Shown: positions 24,768 to 36,905 of the stretch, piece by piece
Position numbering within the stretch: the stretch's first letter is position 1
Layout of the letters: every line of letters begins with the position of its first letter
Assembly: GCF_902686445.1 (NCBI RefSeq)
Contig: NC_062224.1
Span: 19,943,123 to 20,007,122 of the forward strand
Source: Sciurus carolinensis
Lineage: Eukaryota > Chordata > Mammalia > Rodentia > Sciuridae
Reading direction: 5' to 3'
Length of the DNA stretch: 64,000 bases
Notes under the pieces: generated by a model
What the model saw: the letters and a program-made list of their open reading frames with translations, nothing else
Told to the model about the DNA's origin: nothing
Database searches by the model: none
Translations under genes and position numbers: made by a program

Positions 24768-25225
24768 CTACAAAGAAGAAGTAAAATTCAATGGGGGCCC
24801 AAACTGGCAATTTTGAAGATTCCCTGGGTATTTCAAATCTACTTACTTGTCAGGTTCAGAATACAATTCCTACTTTTAAATCAGTAGTTGTCTGTGGAGC
24901 ACCTCACTTTCACATAACATTGGGTTATTTGCAAGTTTGGTCTTTATGCCAGCTCAGAAGAACCACCCTGTCATCCCTTGCCTCCCCTTTGTAATGATCC
25001 CACATGGCTGGACAGAACATTATGTTTTTTTTTTTTTTTTTCCTTTCTTTTTTGGTTTTTCAGTGCTGGCGATTGAACTCAGGGACTCACATGTGCTAGG
25101 CAAGTCCTTTTACCACTGAGCCACATCCCCAGCCCTGGACAGCATGTTATGTATATCAGAAAATATCAGTGATGAGGATTGGAGTCCTCAAAACTTTTGG
25201 GGATTGTGGAAATCTGAATACATAC
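24768..25225 (-). other. GAD2 intron 14
   Basis: A 458-base intron containing one minus-strand ID SINE (25025-25137), which makes up about a quarter of it. No other feature seen. Confidence 0.9.
25025..25137 (-). mobile_element. ID-type SINE with poly(T) start
   Basis: A T-rich tail (the reverse of poly(A)) is followed by GATTGAACTCAGGGACTCAC and ACTGAGCCACATCCCCAGCC, the reverse complement of an ID unit. Confidence 0.85.
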
Positions 25226-25333
25226 CTTTCCATCAAACACCATTTCATATCCTTCTCGGTTTTTTATGATATTGTATAAATACTCTGCCAGCTCCAAACA
25301 CTTATCAATGTGTGCTTCAAACCCAGTAGTCCC
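25226..25333 (-). CDS. GAD2: GAD2 exon 14, residues 463-498
   Basis: This 108-base, phase-0 exon encodes [20 protein letters not shown] then [16 protein letters not shown]. The acceptor lies in TTCTTCTCATTCTTAG and the donor is AAG|GTATGT. It links the PLP domain to the C-terminal domain and begins the C-terminal region, known from human studies to hold much of the autoantibody surface in type 1 diabetes. Residue 471 is Ile, as I recall in rat, against Val in human. The HIDKC and FDGK residues separate it from GAD1. Intron 14 downstream is only 458 bases, the shortest in the window. Confidence 0.97.
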
Positions 25334-25891
25334 CTAAGAATGAGAAGAACAAAACCCATTAGGCAGGCGAGGATGTCGGTAGAGCTTTTAAGCAGAGACG
25401 TGGCACAGAAGTGAGCCCTCTGGAGACTGATGGTGATTCTCAGTACTGCTTGGGCACTTCCTTTACACAAGACTATTTCTAGAGGCTTTCTATTTTTTTA
25501 TTTTTTTTTGTAATTATTTCCCCTTGAATGCTCTCCCCATCAGGTGCTTTTGTTCCCTTTCATTACTGTTCTCCACAGCTGACTCCTTTTCTTCCTAAGC
25601 CTCCATTCCCTAGGCAATTATTTTGATTACTCGAGGGGAAAATTTGCCTCACAGTTCATAGAAGTAATCATGGAAGCCATTAATAACAGAAGGACTGGGC
25701 TGGTCTCTTCCTGCAGATAAGAAGCAACATCAGAGACCACCTCCCCCCAGGATGCCTGCTGAGGCCCCACCACCGCTATGTAAAATTTCCATTCCCAGAT
25801 CCCATCTTTGTTCACTAATGTACCCTCATTATAGAACAAACGGGGTAGGCACTCACTAAATGTAAGTTGAACATATAAATGAAAGAATCTT

Positions 25892-26102
25892 TTTTTGTGG
25901 GAGTGGTACCAGGGATTGAACTCAGGGGCAGTCAACCACTAAGCCACATCCCCAGCACTATTTTTATATTTTATTTAGAGACAGGGTCTCACTGGTTTGC
26001 TTAGTGCCTCTCTGTTGGTGAAGCTGGCTTTGAACTCGAGATCCTCCTGCCTCAGCCTCCCCAGCCACTGGGATTACAGGCGAGCACCACCATACCCAGA
26101 TG
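25892..26102 (-). mobile_element. Dimeric B1-ID SINE with target-site duplication
   Basis: On the plus strand: GATTGAACTCAGGGGCAGTC, then GAGACAGGGTCTCACTGGTT and CAGCCACTGGGATTACAGGC. Both halves are complete. It is flanked by AATGAAAGAATCTT (25878-25891) and AATGAATGAATCTT (26103-26116), a 14-base target-site duplication with one mismatch. Confidence 0.92.
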
Positions 26103-26984
26103 AATGAATGAATCTTAGGGTGCATGCAGTTGCTTTGTGAGCCTGTCATTCTGCCAAGATCTTTAGAGTTCTCTTTGTTGATGGATAAATGACTTGCATG
26201 TCTGCAGTGGGTGAATATTGATTGATACTAAGGTCTTTTAGTTTTCAGTTCTGCAAGTCTTGGATCTGGACTTACGTAAAACAACACAACTGCCTTGGAT
26301 TGGGGTGGTTTGATGCCAGGACATGCTAGGGAACTATTTTCAAAATGGCTTTCCTCTGATCTTCTTCAGCACTTCCTAAGTGCTAATGGAACACTTAGAA
26401 AAACAGCTAGACCTCATCCTGGGAACACTTAGAACTGGCTGACCAGGAACTAATCCAACATGGAAACTCAAGGGAGCCATTGTAATGGAGATAAGATGGA
26501 CTGACTTTCCTGTTCACTCATGGTCTCATCACTTCACTAAAAGGGGGGCCCAGCATACTCCTGGGACTTGCAACATGCAAAGCATGTTTAAGAACAAACT
26601 GCACGGAGGGAATCTAATGGTTTCAGTAATTTCTTTGGAGAGTCCTCTCCCAGCTGATGGGCTCAAGATGTCTGTCTGTTCTGATGACCCCTAAGAAGGG
26701 CTTGGATGGATAACTGAATGCTCAGGTCAGCACCTGTACCATGAGCTCCATCAGCCTGTGGGTGCTAATGAAATTAGAATTGGTTTAGCCTGAACTGACA
26801 GCTTGGGCCCACTTGGAATGAACTCTGACTCTGTAGAAAGAGTGGCCCAGGTACCAAGATCCAATTTCTTCTAAAGGCATATGCATATCTTATTAAATGA
26901 CACTTCCGAAATAGCTACGGAGTCTCTTGCTGTTATTTCCATTTTTACTGCTGCCACCCTAGTTCAGGCCTTCTTATGTTTTGT

Positions 26985-27360
26985 CATAGTTCCCTAATCA
27001 CCCTTCAGTCAATTTAGATTCTCCACCACACTCTGAATATGCACTTGAGCTCCTCCTTGCCCTTGGGCGAATGACCTCTCAGCTCTTTTGCTTGAAATCC
27101 TATTTATTCTATCAATTCTATTCAAATCCCAGCTAGAAGTTGTCTCTTGATATAGCTTTCTTGGTTCTCAAATTAGGAAGGTGCTCTCCATCCTTTAAAT
27201 CCTCAAAGTTTATTCGGGTTTCTTTTGTGACCAGTTATATTCTGTTTTATATGAAAGTATCTCTGCATTAATCTTATCTGGCCTGGAAAATGATAACCTC
27301 CTTATCTCATCCTGTTCAGCACCAGGCATGAAATCAGATACTCAATAGCTATTTTTTTAA
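26985..27360 (+). repeat. Probable L2 relic
   Basis: A pyrimidine-rich L2-like region ends CAGCACCAGGCATGAAATCA then TACTCAATAGCTATTT, like the L2 3' terminus. Weak match. Confidence 0.4.
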
Positions 27361-27644
27361 ATTAATTAATATTTTAGAGATAAGGTGAACTTTCAGTTGG
27401 CAAAGAATGCCAGACATCAATCTCCCTTTAAAAATTTTCCCTCAGCCATTTGCCAGTTCCTTTGTTATCCACATTTTCAATTAGAAAGTCTGATCATGAA
27501 GAACCATAAGGAAATCTGCCAATTTGCATAACCACACAAAAACATGGAGATTTACTGTGAAACCTCTGCAGTTACATTTAATATGACTTAATAGTCATCC
27601 TTCCGCACTTTAAAAAAAAAGGGAGTCATTTTAAGATTTATTTA

Positions 27645-27833
27645 TTTATATATATTTCAATATATTTAAAATAAATATACTAATTATATATTAAATATAA
27701 ATTAATATATTTAATTAAAATTAATTAAATAACTTAATTAAAATTAATTTAAATTAATATAATATATTATATTAATATAATTACATATTAATTTATTATG
27801 TATATAATTTAAATATATTTAAATATATTTATG
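27645..27833. repeat. AT-only low-complexity island
   Basis: About 190 bases almost entirely of A and T, with repeated AATTAATTTAAATTAATATA-like words on both strands and many short inverted repeats. Confidence 0.95.
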
Positions 27834-29341
27834 CCTACCACCAAGTTTTAACCACTGAGGAAAATAATCATCAGGCCTAGGATTCTGTAATAAAGTTCAG
27901 ATGAAATGAAAGGCCTACTCAAGAGAATAGGTTTAAGTGGATTGTTACCATGGAGAACACCTCCTTGGCATTCCATATCAGGAGGCTCATTTTTTGCATA
28001 AAGTTACTAATCAAGTTATCTTGGACTTAACTTGATGGCCCTCATCAGTGCATTTAGCTTTCTTGATGATAACAGATTAGTTTGAAGAATGTAGTTTTTA
28101 ACTTAGGTTACTATTTGTTCATGTGGTTTATCTTGATAAAGAGAAGATGCAGATTGACTTGAACATTACAGTCTCCAGGCACATTTAATAACAGAGGACT
28201 TACTGAATTAATGCTCTACTCTTTCTCCTTCTCTGTATGCCCTTTCAGATCATTTCCTCATTCCTATGGGGATACAAAACAGGCCTTCAGAGCCAACTCT
28301 TCTGGGGTTTTGCTTGCAGAGAGAAGGTGGCTCCTTTCAGGGATGGCAAGAGTAGGAAGCTTTCGATGGGATAATTATCCGTACTTCTGATTTAAGTTGT
28401 AGGACTGAGCTTATTACTTTAATAATTACTATCACCTCATTTTGCAAACAATGCAGCTTTGAGGTTGAAAAATCAAATGGAAGTTTTTTCTATTTAGATG
28501 TCTGATATTTGAAGTTCTATGTAATCAATTAAAAGCACCTGCACTCCTAAGAGGTGCAGCTTCTGTGATTTTTCTTTTCTCCATCATCTCTAGGGGCCTT
28601 TATTTCAGCACTTTAAAAATTGGCTCCCTTACTTTTATTTCAGGCATCACCTCTTCCTACTGTTTGATACACATCTGATGTCCTCCAAGTTATTTCTCTG
28701 AGAAACAACCAGCTGCCCCATGCTGGAGAGGAAGCTTCAGATGGAAAAGGAGCAGCAGGAACTGATGAACCGTGAGAGGAACAGTTTTATGTAAATATAG
28801 CTAATGATCATCATCTTAATGAAAGCACCACAGGAAAAACAGACAAAAAGGATGATACTCAAAGTAAGAGGGATCTAGCTCACTGTTTAGAGATCAAGTT
28901 TTCCTCAGCTTGCTACCTGATATTTACACCCATCGCTCTGGAGTTCTTTCAGTGAAATAAAACCTACTCATTTTAAAGCAGATTGGAAATACACCAACAA
29001 CCTATATCCTTGATTTTTTTTCCCCCAAATGAAAGCATTGTGCACAACAGAATGAGTCTCCGGTTGGGTAGCAGGGACCAGTTGCACATCCTCATCAAGT
29101 TCTCAACTTTCAAAACAGGAAAGGAGTCTCTGCCCAGTGTAAGGAACTGGAACCCATTACATTACTGGTATCAGGCATCATGGAAAAGTGACTTTATGTG
29201 ACTGCCTGATACTTAGGAATACTTGGGGAAAATCTCTCTGGGGTAAATACTATTACGGAAATTTGCCTGAAAGTTATGTATGCAGTCCAGCCAAACCTGG
29301 AAACTATCTTAGAGTTATTTCTGTATTAAGACAGACGGTGC

Positions 29342-29560
29342 CGGGTGCAGAGGCACATGCCTGTAATCCCAGCGGTTCAGGAGGTTGAGGTAGGTGGATA
29401 GCGAGTTCAAAGTCAGTCTCAGAAACTTAGTGAGGCCCTAAGCAACTCAGCGATACCCTGTGTCTAAATAAAATAAAATAAAAAAAGGGCTGGGGGTGTG
29501 TCTCAGTGGTTAGGCACCCCTGTGTTCAATCCCTGATACAAAAAAAAAAAAAAAAAAAGA
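29342..29560 (+). mobile_element. Dimeric B1-ID SINE
   Basis: GCCGGGTGCAGAGGCACATG, CCTGTAATCCCAGCGGTTCA, then the ID half GGGCTGGGGGTGTGTCTCAG and a poly(A) tail. Short flanking AGACAGAC copies (left near 29330, right near 29567) look like a target-site duplication. Confidence 0.9.
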
Positions 29561-30806
29561 GAGAGAGACAGACTGTCTTTGTATTTGAACAACCTCTTTC
29601 ATCCAGAATAGATTTAAAGAAGATGCCATTAAATACTTGTGTTTTGCATTGTTTCTCTTCCAAGTTCCCTCCTTTTCTTGTTAACCCACCTCTGAACTGG
29701 TTTAAAGCAACTATGTTTACTAGGAAAACTTTCACAAACAACAGTCTATGGAATTTGTCCCCAGGGACATGGCTCCCATCTCCTTATACTTTTGGGAAGC
29801 AGCCATTCTATGGTTTCACCTTGGTGCACCTTGCTCCTGCTGGCCAAGTTGTTTGCTGGTTCCTAGGGGACTGAACCTGCTACCTCTGTGTGTAGGCTAC
29901 CGACAAAGGTTAGAGCCAGTAAGTGTCCTCTCTGCCTGTCATGCAGGACCTCAGGGCACACCAGCTTCCTTTCATTTTTCCCTTTCTCATTTCCCTCATC
30001 AGATTTTCCTGGAATACTCTTTCTGAAGATGTGTGTTTGTATTATATAGATGACTTTGATCATTGCCTGGAGATAAATGAAATCTGGTGGAAATCACTGA
30101 TTTATGACCTGTAAGTTGAGAATCTGGTCAAAATTAAAAGTAAAACCTTTGCCCTTTCCAACCTGCTTTCATTGAATATAAACATATTCTCTCAGAAGGC
30201 CCCAGTGAGGTCCAGCCAGTTCTGCACACTTTTAGTTTCAGAGTTTACCTTGCAGGGAGAGGAGAGAGAACGTACAGGTGAACTCTGAGCTAAACAAAAC
30301 CCACAAGAAGGAGGTGGTCAGGTACTTCCGGAGCTTTAAAAGAGCTCTATCATTAGAGGTTATCCTTCAAAATGTCAAAACCAAGTTATCACGGTAGAAC
30401 AAGGCTTTTTTATTTTCCAAACATAGACTTTCAGATTGCATTAAACTACCCAGATGATCCACCACTGGCTAAAAACCAAGAGTAGGGAACACAATAAACC
30501 CAAGAAGGATGATGGTGGCAACAGTAAGAAACATCTCTCAAAAATCAAGATGCTCTGCCATGTATACAAAAATTGATTTGTTTTCAAGATGAGTGTGGGC
30601 ATTAGAAATAATTGGGCTTAAAAGGAAACAAACAATGGGTTTGATTATGCTCTTGCCCAGGTAGAATGCAGGTATTGTAGATACAGGATTAAAGAAACTT
30701 AGTCTTGAGGGGGTGATTTTCAGTTTAATAATCAGCTCCATAACACAGATAAAGTCTCTCTCTCTTTTTTATCTTGATTGACATTCAGCTGGTGGTACAC
30801 ACTCAC

Positions 30807-30956
30807 CTTTGCCCTCCACATTAGCCACAACTTAAAAACATCAACATGGCGTCCACACTGCAAGGCCTTGTCTCCTGTGTCGTAGGACAGGTCGTAGTGT
30901 TTGTCTTGCTGGAAGAGGTAGGAGGCATGCATCTGGTTGCAACTCTGCATCAATCC
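30807..30956 (-). CDS. GAD2: GAD2 exon 13, residues 413-462, catalytic loop
   Basis: This 150-base, phase-0 exon encodes 50 residues, from [20 protein letters not shown] to [11 protein letters not shown]. The acceptor follows a pyrimidine-rich tract ending TTTCAG; the donor is AAG|GTGAGT. It carries the flexible catalytic loop. Tyr425 (in HASYLF) corresponds to GAD67 Tyr434. In GAD65 this loop is mobile, which favours release of PLP and conversion to the inactive apoenzyme, and so keeps GAD65 as a cofactor-regulated reserve form. Residue 417 is Ser, where I recall Asn in human. The [11 protein letters not shown] segment is fully conserved. An open frame continues past the donor into the intron for a few codons only and is not coding. 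Confidence 0.97.
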
Positions 30957-33824
30957 CTGAAAGAAAAAAGAGGAGGTTTAGGAAACTCTGCTGACTGTCC
31001 ATTAGCTTTACATCATGGTAGGAATTATTAAGAAATAAATAAATAAATAAAAGGGATCTGGTCTGTCTTGGGAAAAGAAAACAGTAAGAATGAAAAAAGA
31101 AAGAGATAAGAAAAGGTGGGGCCAATATCTGTCCAGGTTATTTCTGTCCAGGCTATTGTAATTGGTTAATTCTGGGATAAATAATAGCTCAGGGTTGAAT
31201 ATTACCAGAATTAGCAAGGATATACTAATATTTCTACTCTTCCTTTTAAGAGAAAGCTTCTTTTCTTTTTTTATAAAAGTCAATAAGTAAATAAATCACA
31301 GTCAGTGTAATGCTCATTCTTTGGGAAAACATTCTGATGTTCTGAATAATGTTCTAATGAGAATATTTGGAAACTCTGTTTCAGTAAAATACGCTTAGTG
31401 TGGTTATTCTAGCATTTCCATCCATATCTAGTTCAAGGACTTTATCATGTAGCTCCAGTTGTCTTTGAAAACCACAAGTTTTCAAAGTTATTGCTATCAT
31501 TTTATATGTTAAAAATCTCAAAAAGCAAAGACATTGCAATTCTGAGATGAATTTAAATAACCAATCTTTCCCATGTCATGTTCCATCTCAGTGGTCAGGT
31601 TTCAGTATGCTTTAACCACTCCATTGCTTACGGAAGTTGCAAAGGAAAGTGTCATTGTTAATGACCTTGGGTTTGCCTGGGTACCATAGCCCTGCCACAG
31701 AAATGAATGTCGAAGTGATCAAACTATTCCCAAGAACAGTGCATGAATCATGCTTTCTCACTAAAATAGCATTGCCAGTCTCCTCCCTAGAAACCCCACC
31801 ATGTTTCAATTTGTCACGAACTACTGGAAGCCTTTGACTCTTGTTTTCTACTATGTAATTGTGATTTTATAAAAGCTTTGGCATTTGGATTTTGCTTCTC
31901 GTGTGACTCATGACAAGAGAAGAAAAGACTACAATGTGATCACTGAGTTGAAGTTAGAAGTGGGAACTCTTTTTTAAAAAATATCCTAACTCAAGTACTG
32001 TGAAATGCAACCAAAAGTTTAAACAGGTTTTGAAAGACAGGGTGTTCCAGTGGTGAAAAATAGAATTGGACTTTACCCTGTGGTTCAGGCTTCCCATTCA
32101 TTGGAATCCATAAAGTTACTTGTGTGAATAAGAAAATGAAATAGAATGTATTTGTATTGGATCAGTAGAAAGACATTGAATTCAAAAAAGAAAATTCACT
32201 GAAGACAAATAAGACATGAAAATTACAACACATGCTTCTATCCTGTTTCTTGGTCACAGAAGCTTTGTATGGTTCTTTCCCTGGCCATGCAAACTCACAG
32301 GTAGATGCCATTGATACTAAGGGAGACCATCTCAGAGAGTGGAATGGTGAATGGATCAGACCAGCTCCTCCCAAGATAAGAAAAATGACTCAAAGCATGT
32401 GACTCTAAACGTTGGGCCACACCAGTCTCACTGCTATACCAAAGGACAAGGAAAAGTGGTGGCGATTTCCATGCATAAGGCTCTGGTGAGATAACTACCT
32501 GGTTCTGGGCCATGAAAAAACTATGAGCCATCAGGCTTCAAACTCTTTTAACATTTGCTGTACAAAATGGAATTCTCATATTCAAATAAATTTAGAAAAC
32601 TCTGCATCATAAATCCCTTCTTGTTAAGATACTGTAATACCTATCAGCATATTGAAGTCTTCAATAATTCTAGAAATACTAAAACTTGTTTTAAACTCTA
32701 ATTCAAAATACCGCCACCCTTTTAAAGCAGAGATCTCTATAACCCCAGAAAAATTATTGCCATCTTATGGGATGCCATTATTTCTTGGACACCCCCACTC
32801 CAAAAAATAAAAGCTGTTTTTGAGAGCATGATAAACTCCTGGATTTGGAAGGAAGTTTAGAGCCCATTTAATCTATTTCTCCCCAGGTAAGGAATTCTGT
32901 CTATTCTGTTACTCACAGAGATTGTCCAATCCACATTTATTCATCTCTCCTGATGACTAATTTCTTCCTACAATTGAAAAGTTTAGTTTTTTAAAAAAAT
33001 GTTCCTCTTGTCAACCTCAAGTCAAAGTTAAAATCCACTGTGCCAAATCTGTGTCATCCAAGGTTGCTAACTCAACCCCCTTTCCAAATCCTTAGGAAAA
33101 CAAAACAAAATGAAGTTTCTCGAGTCCTTCAAATGGTGACAGCTCCTCTCCCCTTCTCAGTCCTTTACATGAGCAACTTCCCTTTCTTGGATGTGGCTGG
33201 CAGGACCAGTCTGTAAACATCATCTTGTGCTCTGATTCTGTCACTACCCACATCTCCTGTCTTCCAATTTCTTCTCATCTGAAACTAAAATAAGCTCCTG
33301 TGTTTTACTCAAACATTGATGAAAATTTTGAATGGAAGAGGGTTAGATGCCAAGCCATGAGAGCAAACATCAGATTACCAACCAGCAGGTCCTTCTGATG
33401 CAGTCATCTAATCACTTCCAAATCTGCCTATTTTTAGTTGGCTCACATTGCACTTTGGGTCTGTAGTGACACACTGGGAGCCATTGTTAAACATCTAGCT
33501 GAAATCTAAGTAACAAAAATTTATTTTTCCCTTCAGGTAACTGAAGTTTGTATGAGCTAGAACAGATGAGAATATATCAAACTGGATGTTTATTTGATGA
33601 AAAACTGGTTTGAAATTTTTTTTTTCAATGCATTCATCTCGTTTTTGGAGGGCAGTCTGTCTTCAATTCTGTGTTAAATTTTTAATTTATTTGATGTAGA
33701 CATAGAAGGCATGTTGCTGAAATTTACAGTTGCCAAGAGGAGGTATTAAGAAATACAGAAACAATACACTTTGACCAAGCAATTCCACTCCAAGGAATCT
33801 ACTGTAAGAAAACAATCAGGAATG

Positions 33825-34068
33825 AGCTGGGTAAGGTGGCACATTTCTGTAATTCCAGTGGCTTGGGAGGTTGAAGCAGGAGAATTGTGAGTTTAAAGCC
33901 AGTCTCAGCAACTTAGCAAGACCCAGAGAAACTCAGTGAGATCCTGTGCCTCAATGGTTAAGTGCCCCTGAGTAGTTCAGTCCTTAGTATCAAAAAAAAA
34001 AAAAAAGAAAAAAAACCACAAAAAACCAAAAAACAACAACACCAAAAATAAAAGAAAGAAAAGAAAAG
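33825..34068 (+). mobile_element. Dimeric B1-ID SINE with target-site duplication
   Basis: GCTGGGTAAGGTGGCACATT, CAGTGGCTTGGGAGGTTGAA, then an ID-like right half and a long A-rich tail. It is flanked by AATCAGGAATG at about 33814-33824 and 34069-34079. Confidence 0.9.
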
Positions 34069-34561
34069 AATCAGGAATGTGATCAAAGATACATGTTTAA
34101 GGATTTTATCAAACTATTATGTCTTATGAAATAGGATATTATGAGGTCATGAAAAAAATCACATTATGGAATATCATGTTTATAATATATTAAGTATAAA
34201 AAAGAAAACCATGTATATATGACATAAATGATAGCAGTTATTTAAAATTTGCATTTATTTACAAATAAATACGTAAACATATGATATATGATATATATAT
34301 ATATTCCTAGAAAATTATAGGAGAAAATATTTTAAAACAGTAATAATTTTTATCTCCAAATGACAGAATTTGGAGCAACCACAATTTTATATTTTCTGTC
34401 CTGCTCAAATTTTCTAAAATAATCATATATTGAGTTTATAATAGAAAAATTAAAATATTTAAATCACGTAAAGATAAATACTTAGAAGTTTCTTCTCCCC
34501 CCAACTCCCTGCCCCAGGTCAAAAGCATTTTATTTTATTTTATTTTTTGCCGTGACCAACA

Positions 34562-34684
34562 GATTTATTTATTTATTATTTTTTATTTTTACAGACTGCA
34601 TTTTGATTCATTGTACACAAATGGGGTACAACTTTTCGTTTCTATGGTTGTGCACGATGTAGATTCATACCATTCTTGTAATCA
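34562..34684 (-). mobile_element. LINE-1 3'-UTR fragment
   Basis: TTTATTTATT-rich start, then GACTGCATTTTGATTCATTG and ACAAATGGGGTACAACTTTT. This is the reverse complement of the terminal 3'-UTR style seen in the plus-strand L1s of this window, so it is a short 5'-truncated L1 copy. Confidence 0.75.
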
Positions 34685-35500
34685 ATTAGAAGTTGCTTTA
34701 ATGTGAAGTTGGCTTATTGATTCTATAATATTTAATAGGGATAAACTGAAATTCCTTATTTGATTTTGAACAAAATAAACATAGGAGTGAGATGTGGCTC
34801 CTCCCTCCTCCCTCTCTCATAGGAGGGAGACACAGAGGCACAGTGCAGGAGGGAGTATCTACACAGTGACCTAGACCTTGTTCACAGAAGAATCTTGAAT
34901 AAAAATGACCATAGCTTATTCTCTTCTTTGCTGATTAATACAGATGCCTTACATTCTGAACGTGGCATTAAATATTAAACAGAATAAAATAGAATTATGA
35001 AATATGTAATACATAAACACATATACACACTTGTCTATGTATCTGAATCCTCACACTAACTTTAATCCTATATCATGCATAGTTTTCCTCATGGTAAAAA
35101 TATATATTATATATTATATTACTATAATTTTTCTTATGGTAAAACATTGCTCTTCTCAGATTGCAGAATTATACTGGAAATTTGATTTTTTGAGAGAGTC
35201 CCATGGAGGGTCTCTGGGTCAGAGGACACCACGTGTAGTTGAGGAAGGGAGTCTTGGACTGAAAGCATGGAGATCAGGCGGAAGTTTCTACTCTGAAAGT
35301 TCAGGTGTCCAGAGCCTTTCTTGACCTCCTGACACCTGCTGCTCACCCTCCCGACAGCAGTTTGGAAGAGTGCTTCCTGGGGAGGGTGAGCAACCGGCAG
35401 GGAAGACTTAAGGATCCTGATGTTTCCAGAGAAAAGTCCCCTCGGCAAAGACCATCAAACCCCACCCAAAGGCTGGGACACAGAATCGGGGAACACGTAC

Positions 35501-35579
35501 CTCTTCTCTAACCAGGAAGGCGGAGCACTGCAAAGGGACGCCCATCATCTTGTGTGGATTCCACGTCACAGAGTTGGCC
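35501..35579 (-). CDS. GAD2: GAD2 exon 12, residues 387-412, PLP lysine
   Basis: This 79-base exon is one base completing Arg386 plus 26 codons, reading [20 protein letters not shown] then FLVREE. It holds the NPHK motif; the lysine is residue 396, which forms the internal aldimine (Schiff base) with PLP and is essential for catalysis. The donor is GAG|GTACGT. The acceptor is TTATCTTAG with a short, purine-interrupted pyrimidine tract, weaker than the other acceptors here. Residue 407 is Phe, where I recall Leu in human and rat, next to the active-site loop. Intron 11 upstream is 5867 bases. Confidence 0.97.
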
Positions 35580-36361
35580 CTAAGATAAACACATCGGGTA
35601 AGCGCAGGTTGCTGCGAGTACCATCTCTCTCACTCCAGGGTGACACCACAGTTACAAAACAAAGATGCACTCTTTAACTGTACAACTGTTGGGCCCAAGG
35701 AGGTGGCAGGTGAGGGCCCGCGTCTCCGTGTGGGGTCTCCTCTCCCAAGCTCCAGGGCAAACCTGTGTTCATGGTGGTCTCAGCCTCACAGAGACCAGGG
35801 CATAGAGCTTAGGGTCCTGCCTTTGGTCACTGGCGATCAGAACCTGGGCCAGGTGAGAGGAGTACCTTGTGTGCCTCCAATGCTCCTGTTCTGACATTAC
35901 GGCGGTGACCTGGAGCTCAGACGGGACACTCCTTCCACTGAGTACTTTCCCTCTTTCCTGGACACAGTTTCTCCTTCCTACTGGATTGGCGACCAGACTT
36001 CTCTACTGTGTCCTTTGTAGGAGCTTCTGCCTCGTCCCTTGCATCCCTGTCTTCTCTAGTCCAGAGCTGTCCTTCCAGTCCTGGGGTGAGCTGTGCTGGG
36101 ACTGTTGCAGCAGAGACTTCCGATCTTTTCTGCCGCACTGAGAGGCACAGTGCTTCTCCCACCACCATGGTGCCCAGCTCGGGGATTTATGCTATTTGAA
36201 AAGTCTGAACTGTAGTCCTGATTCAGATTTCTTTAGTAAGAATTTTTATTATCTTAATGTGGGTATAGAAATTGTGTCTTAGCTGCATCTTTCCTCCACC
36301 TGGCATCAGAATTATCTTCTAGCAGTTTATTACCCTCTTTTCTTTATTATTATTACTGTTA

Positions 36362-36445
36362 TTATTATGGCAGTGCTGGGGATTGAACCCAGGGCCTTGA
36401 GCATGCGAGGCAGATGCTGTACCACCAAGCTACATCTCAAGTCCC
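36362..36445 (-). mobile_element. ID-type SINE
   Basis: GCAGTGCTGGGGATTGAACC, CAGGGCCTTGAGCATGCGAG, then CACCAAGCTACATCTCAAGT: the reverse complement of an ID unit, preceded by a TTATTATTA tract. Confidence 0.85.
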
Positions 36446-36464
36446 TGCCCTCTCTTCTTAATTA

Positions 36465-36770
36465 TTGGTGGCTCCCTATTACCTTCAGCCTAAATTCCAA
36501 ACTGTAAGGCATGGTTCATGATGCCCCCAGGGTGAACTCCAGTAGTAGGTTCAGTTTTATGTCCCTTCACTTTATCTGTTTTCACCATGCTAGATTATTT
36601 CTTATTCCCTGAAAATACTACTCTTGTTCTCCCAGGTCCTTTGATGCTGTTTCCTCATCCTAGAATGTCTTCTTCCTTGGCTTTGCTTGGTTAACTCTTA
36701 CTTGTTCTTCAAGGCCCCAGATTTTTTAAGTATTATCTCTGCAGTCCTATTCAACCTCCTTCAAGGAAGG
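36465..36770 (+). repeat. L2-type LINE relic
   Basis: GGCTCCCTATTACCTTCAGC, CTAAATTCCAAACTGTAAGG, CATGGTTCATGATGCCCCCA, then GCTGTTTCCTCATCCTAGAA follow the L2 3' order. Confidence 0.7.
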
Positions 36771-36774
36771 AGGG

Positions 36775-36905
36775 GTCCATCCTTTCCTGGCTATGTGATC
36801 TTGAACAAGTTACTCAACCTTTCTGTGCCTAGATGGGCTTCTCTGTAACAGAAGAATAGTAGTAGGTAGTATGGGTAAGCGACTTGGAGCTGTGAGCATT
36901 AAATA
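36775..36905 (+). repeat. MIR SINE relic
   Basis: CTATGTGATCTTGAACAAGT and TACTCAACCTTTCTGTGCCT match the MIR core (GTGACCTTGGGCAAGTTACT). Confidence 0.7.

Larger units (their letters stand above)
25334..30806 (-). other. GAD2 intron 13
   Basis: A 5473-base intron with two dimeric SINEs, an L2 relic and an AT-only island. The stretches 25340-25875, 26120-26980, 27835-29320 and 29575-30800 show nothing I can name. Confidence 0.9.
30957..35500 (-). other. GAD2 intron 12
   Basis: A 4544-base intron containing one dimeric SINE and a short L1 3'-UTR piece. 30960-33810 and 34690-35500 show no recognisable element; 34080-34500 is AT-rich. Confidence 0.9.
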
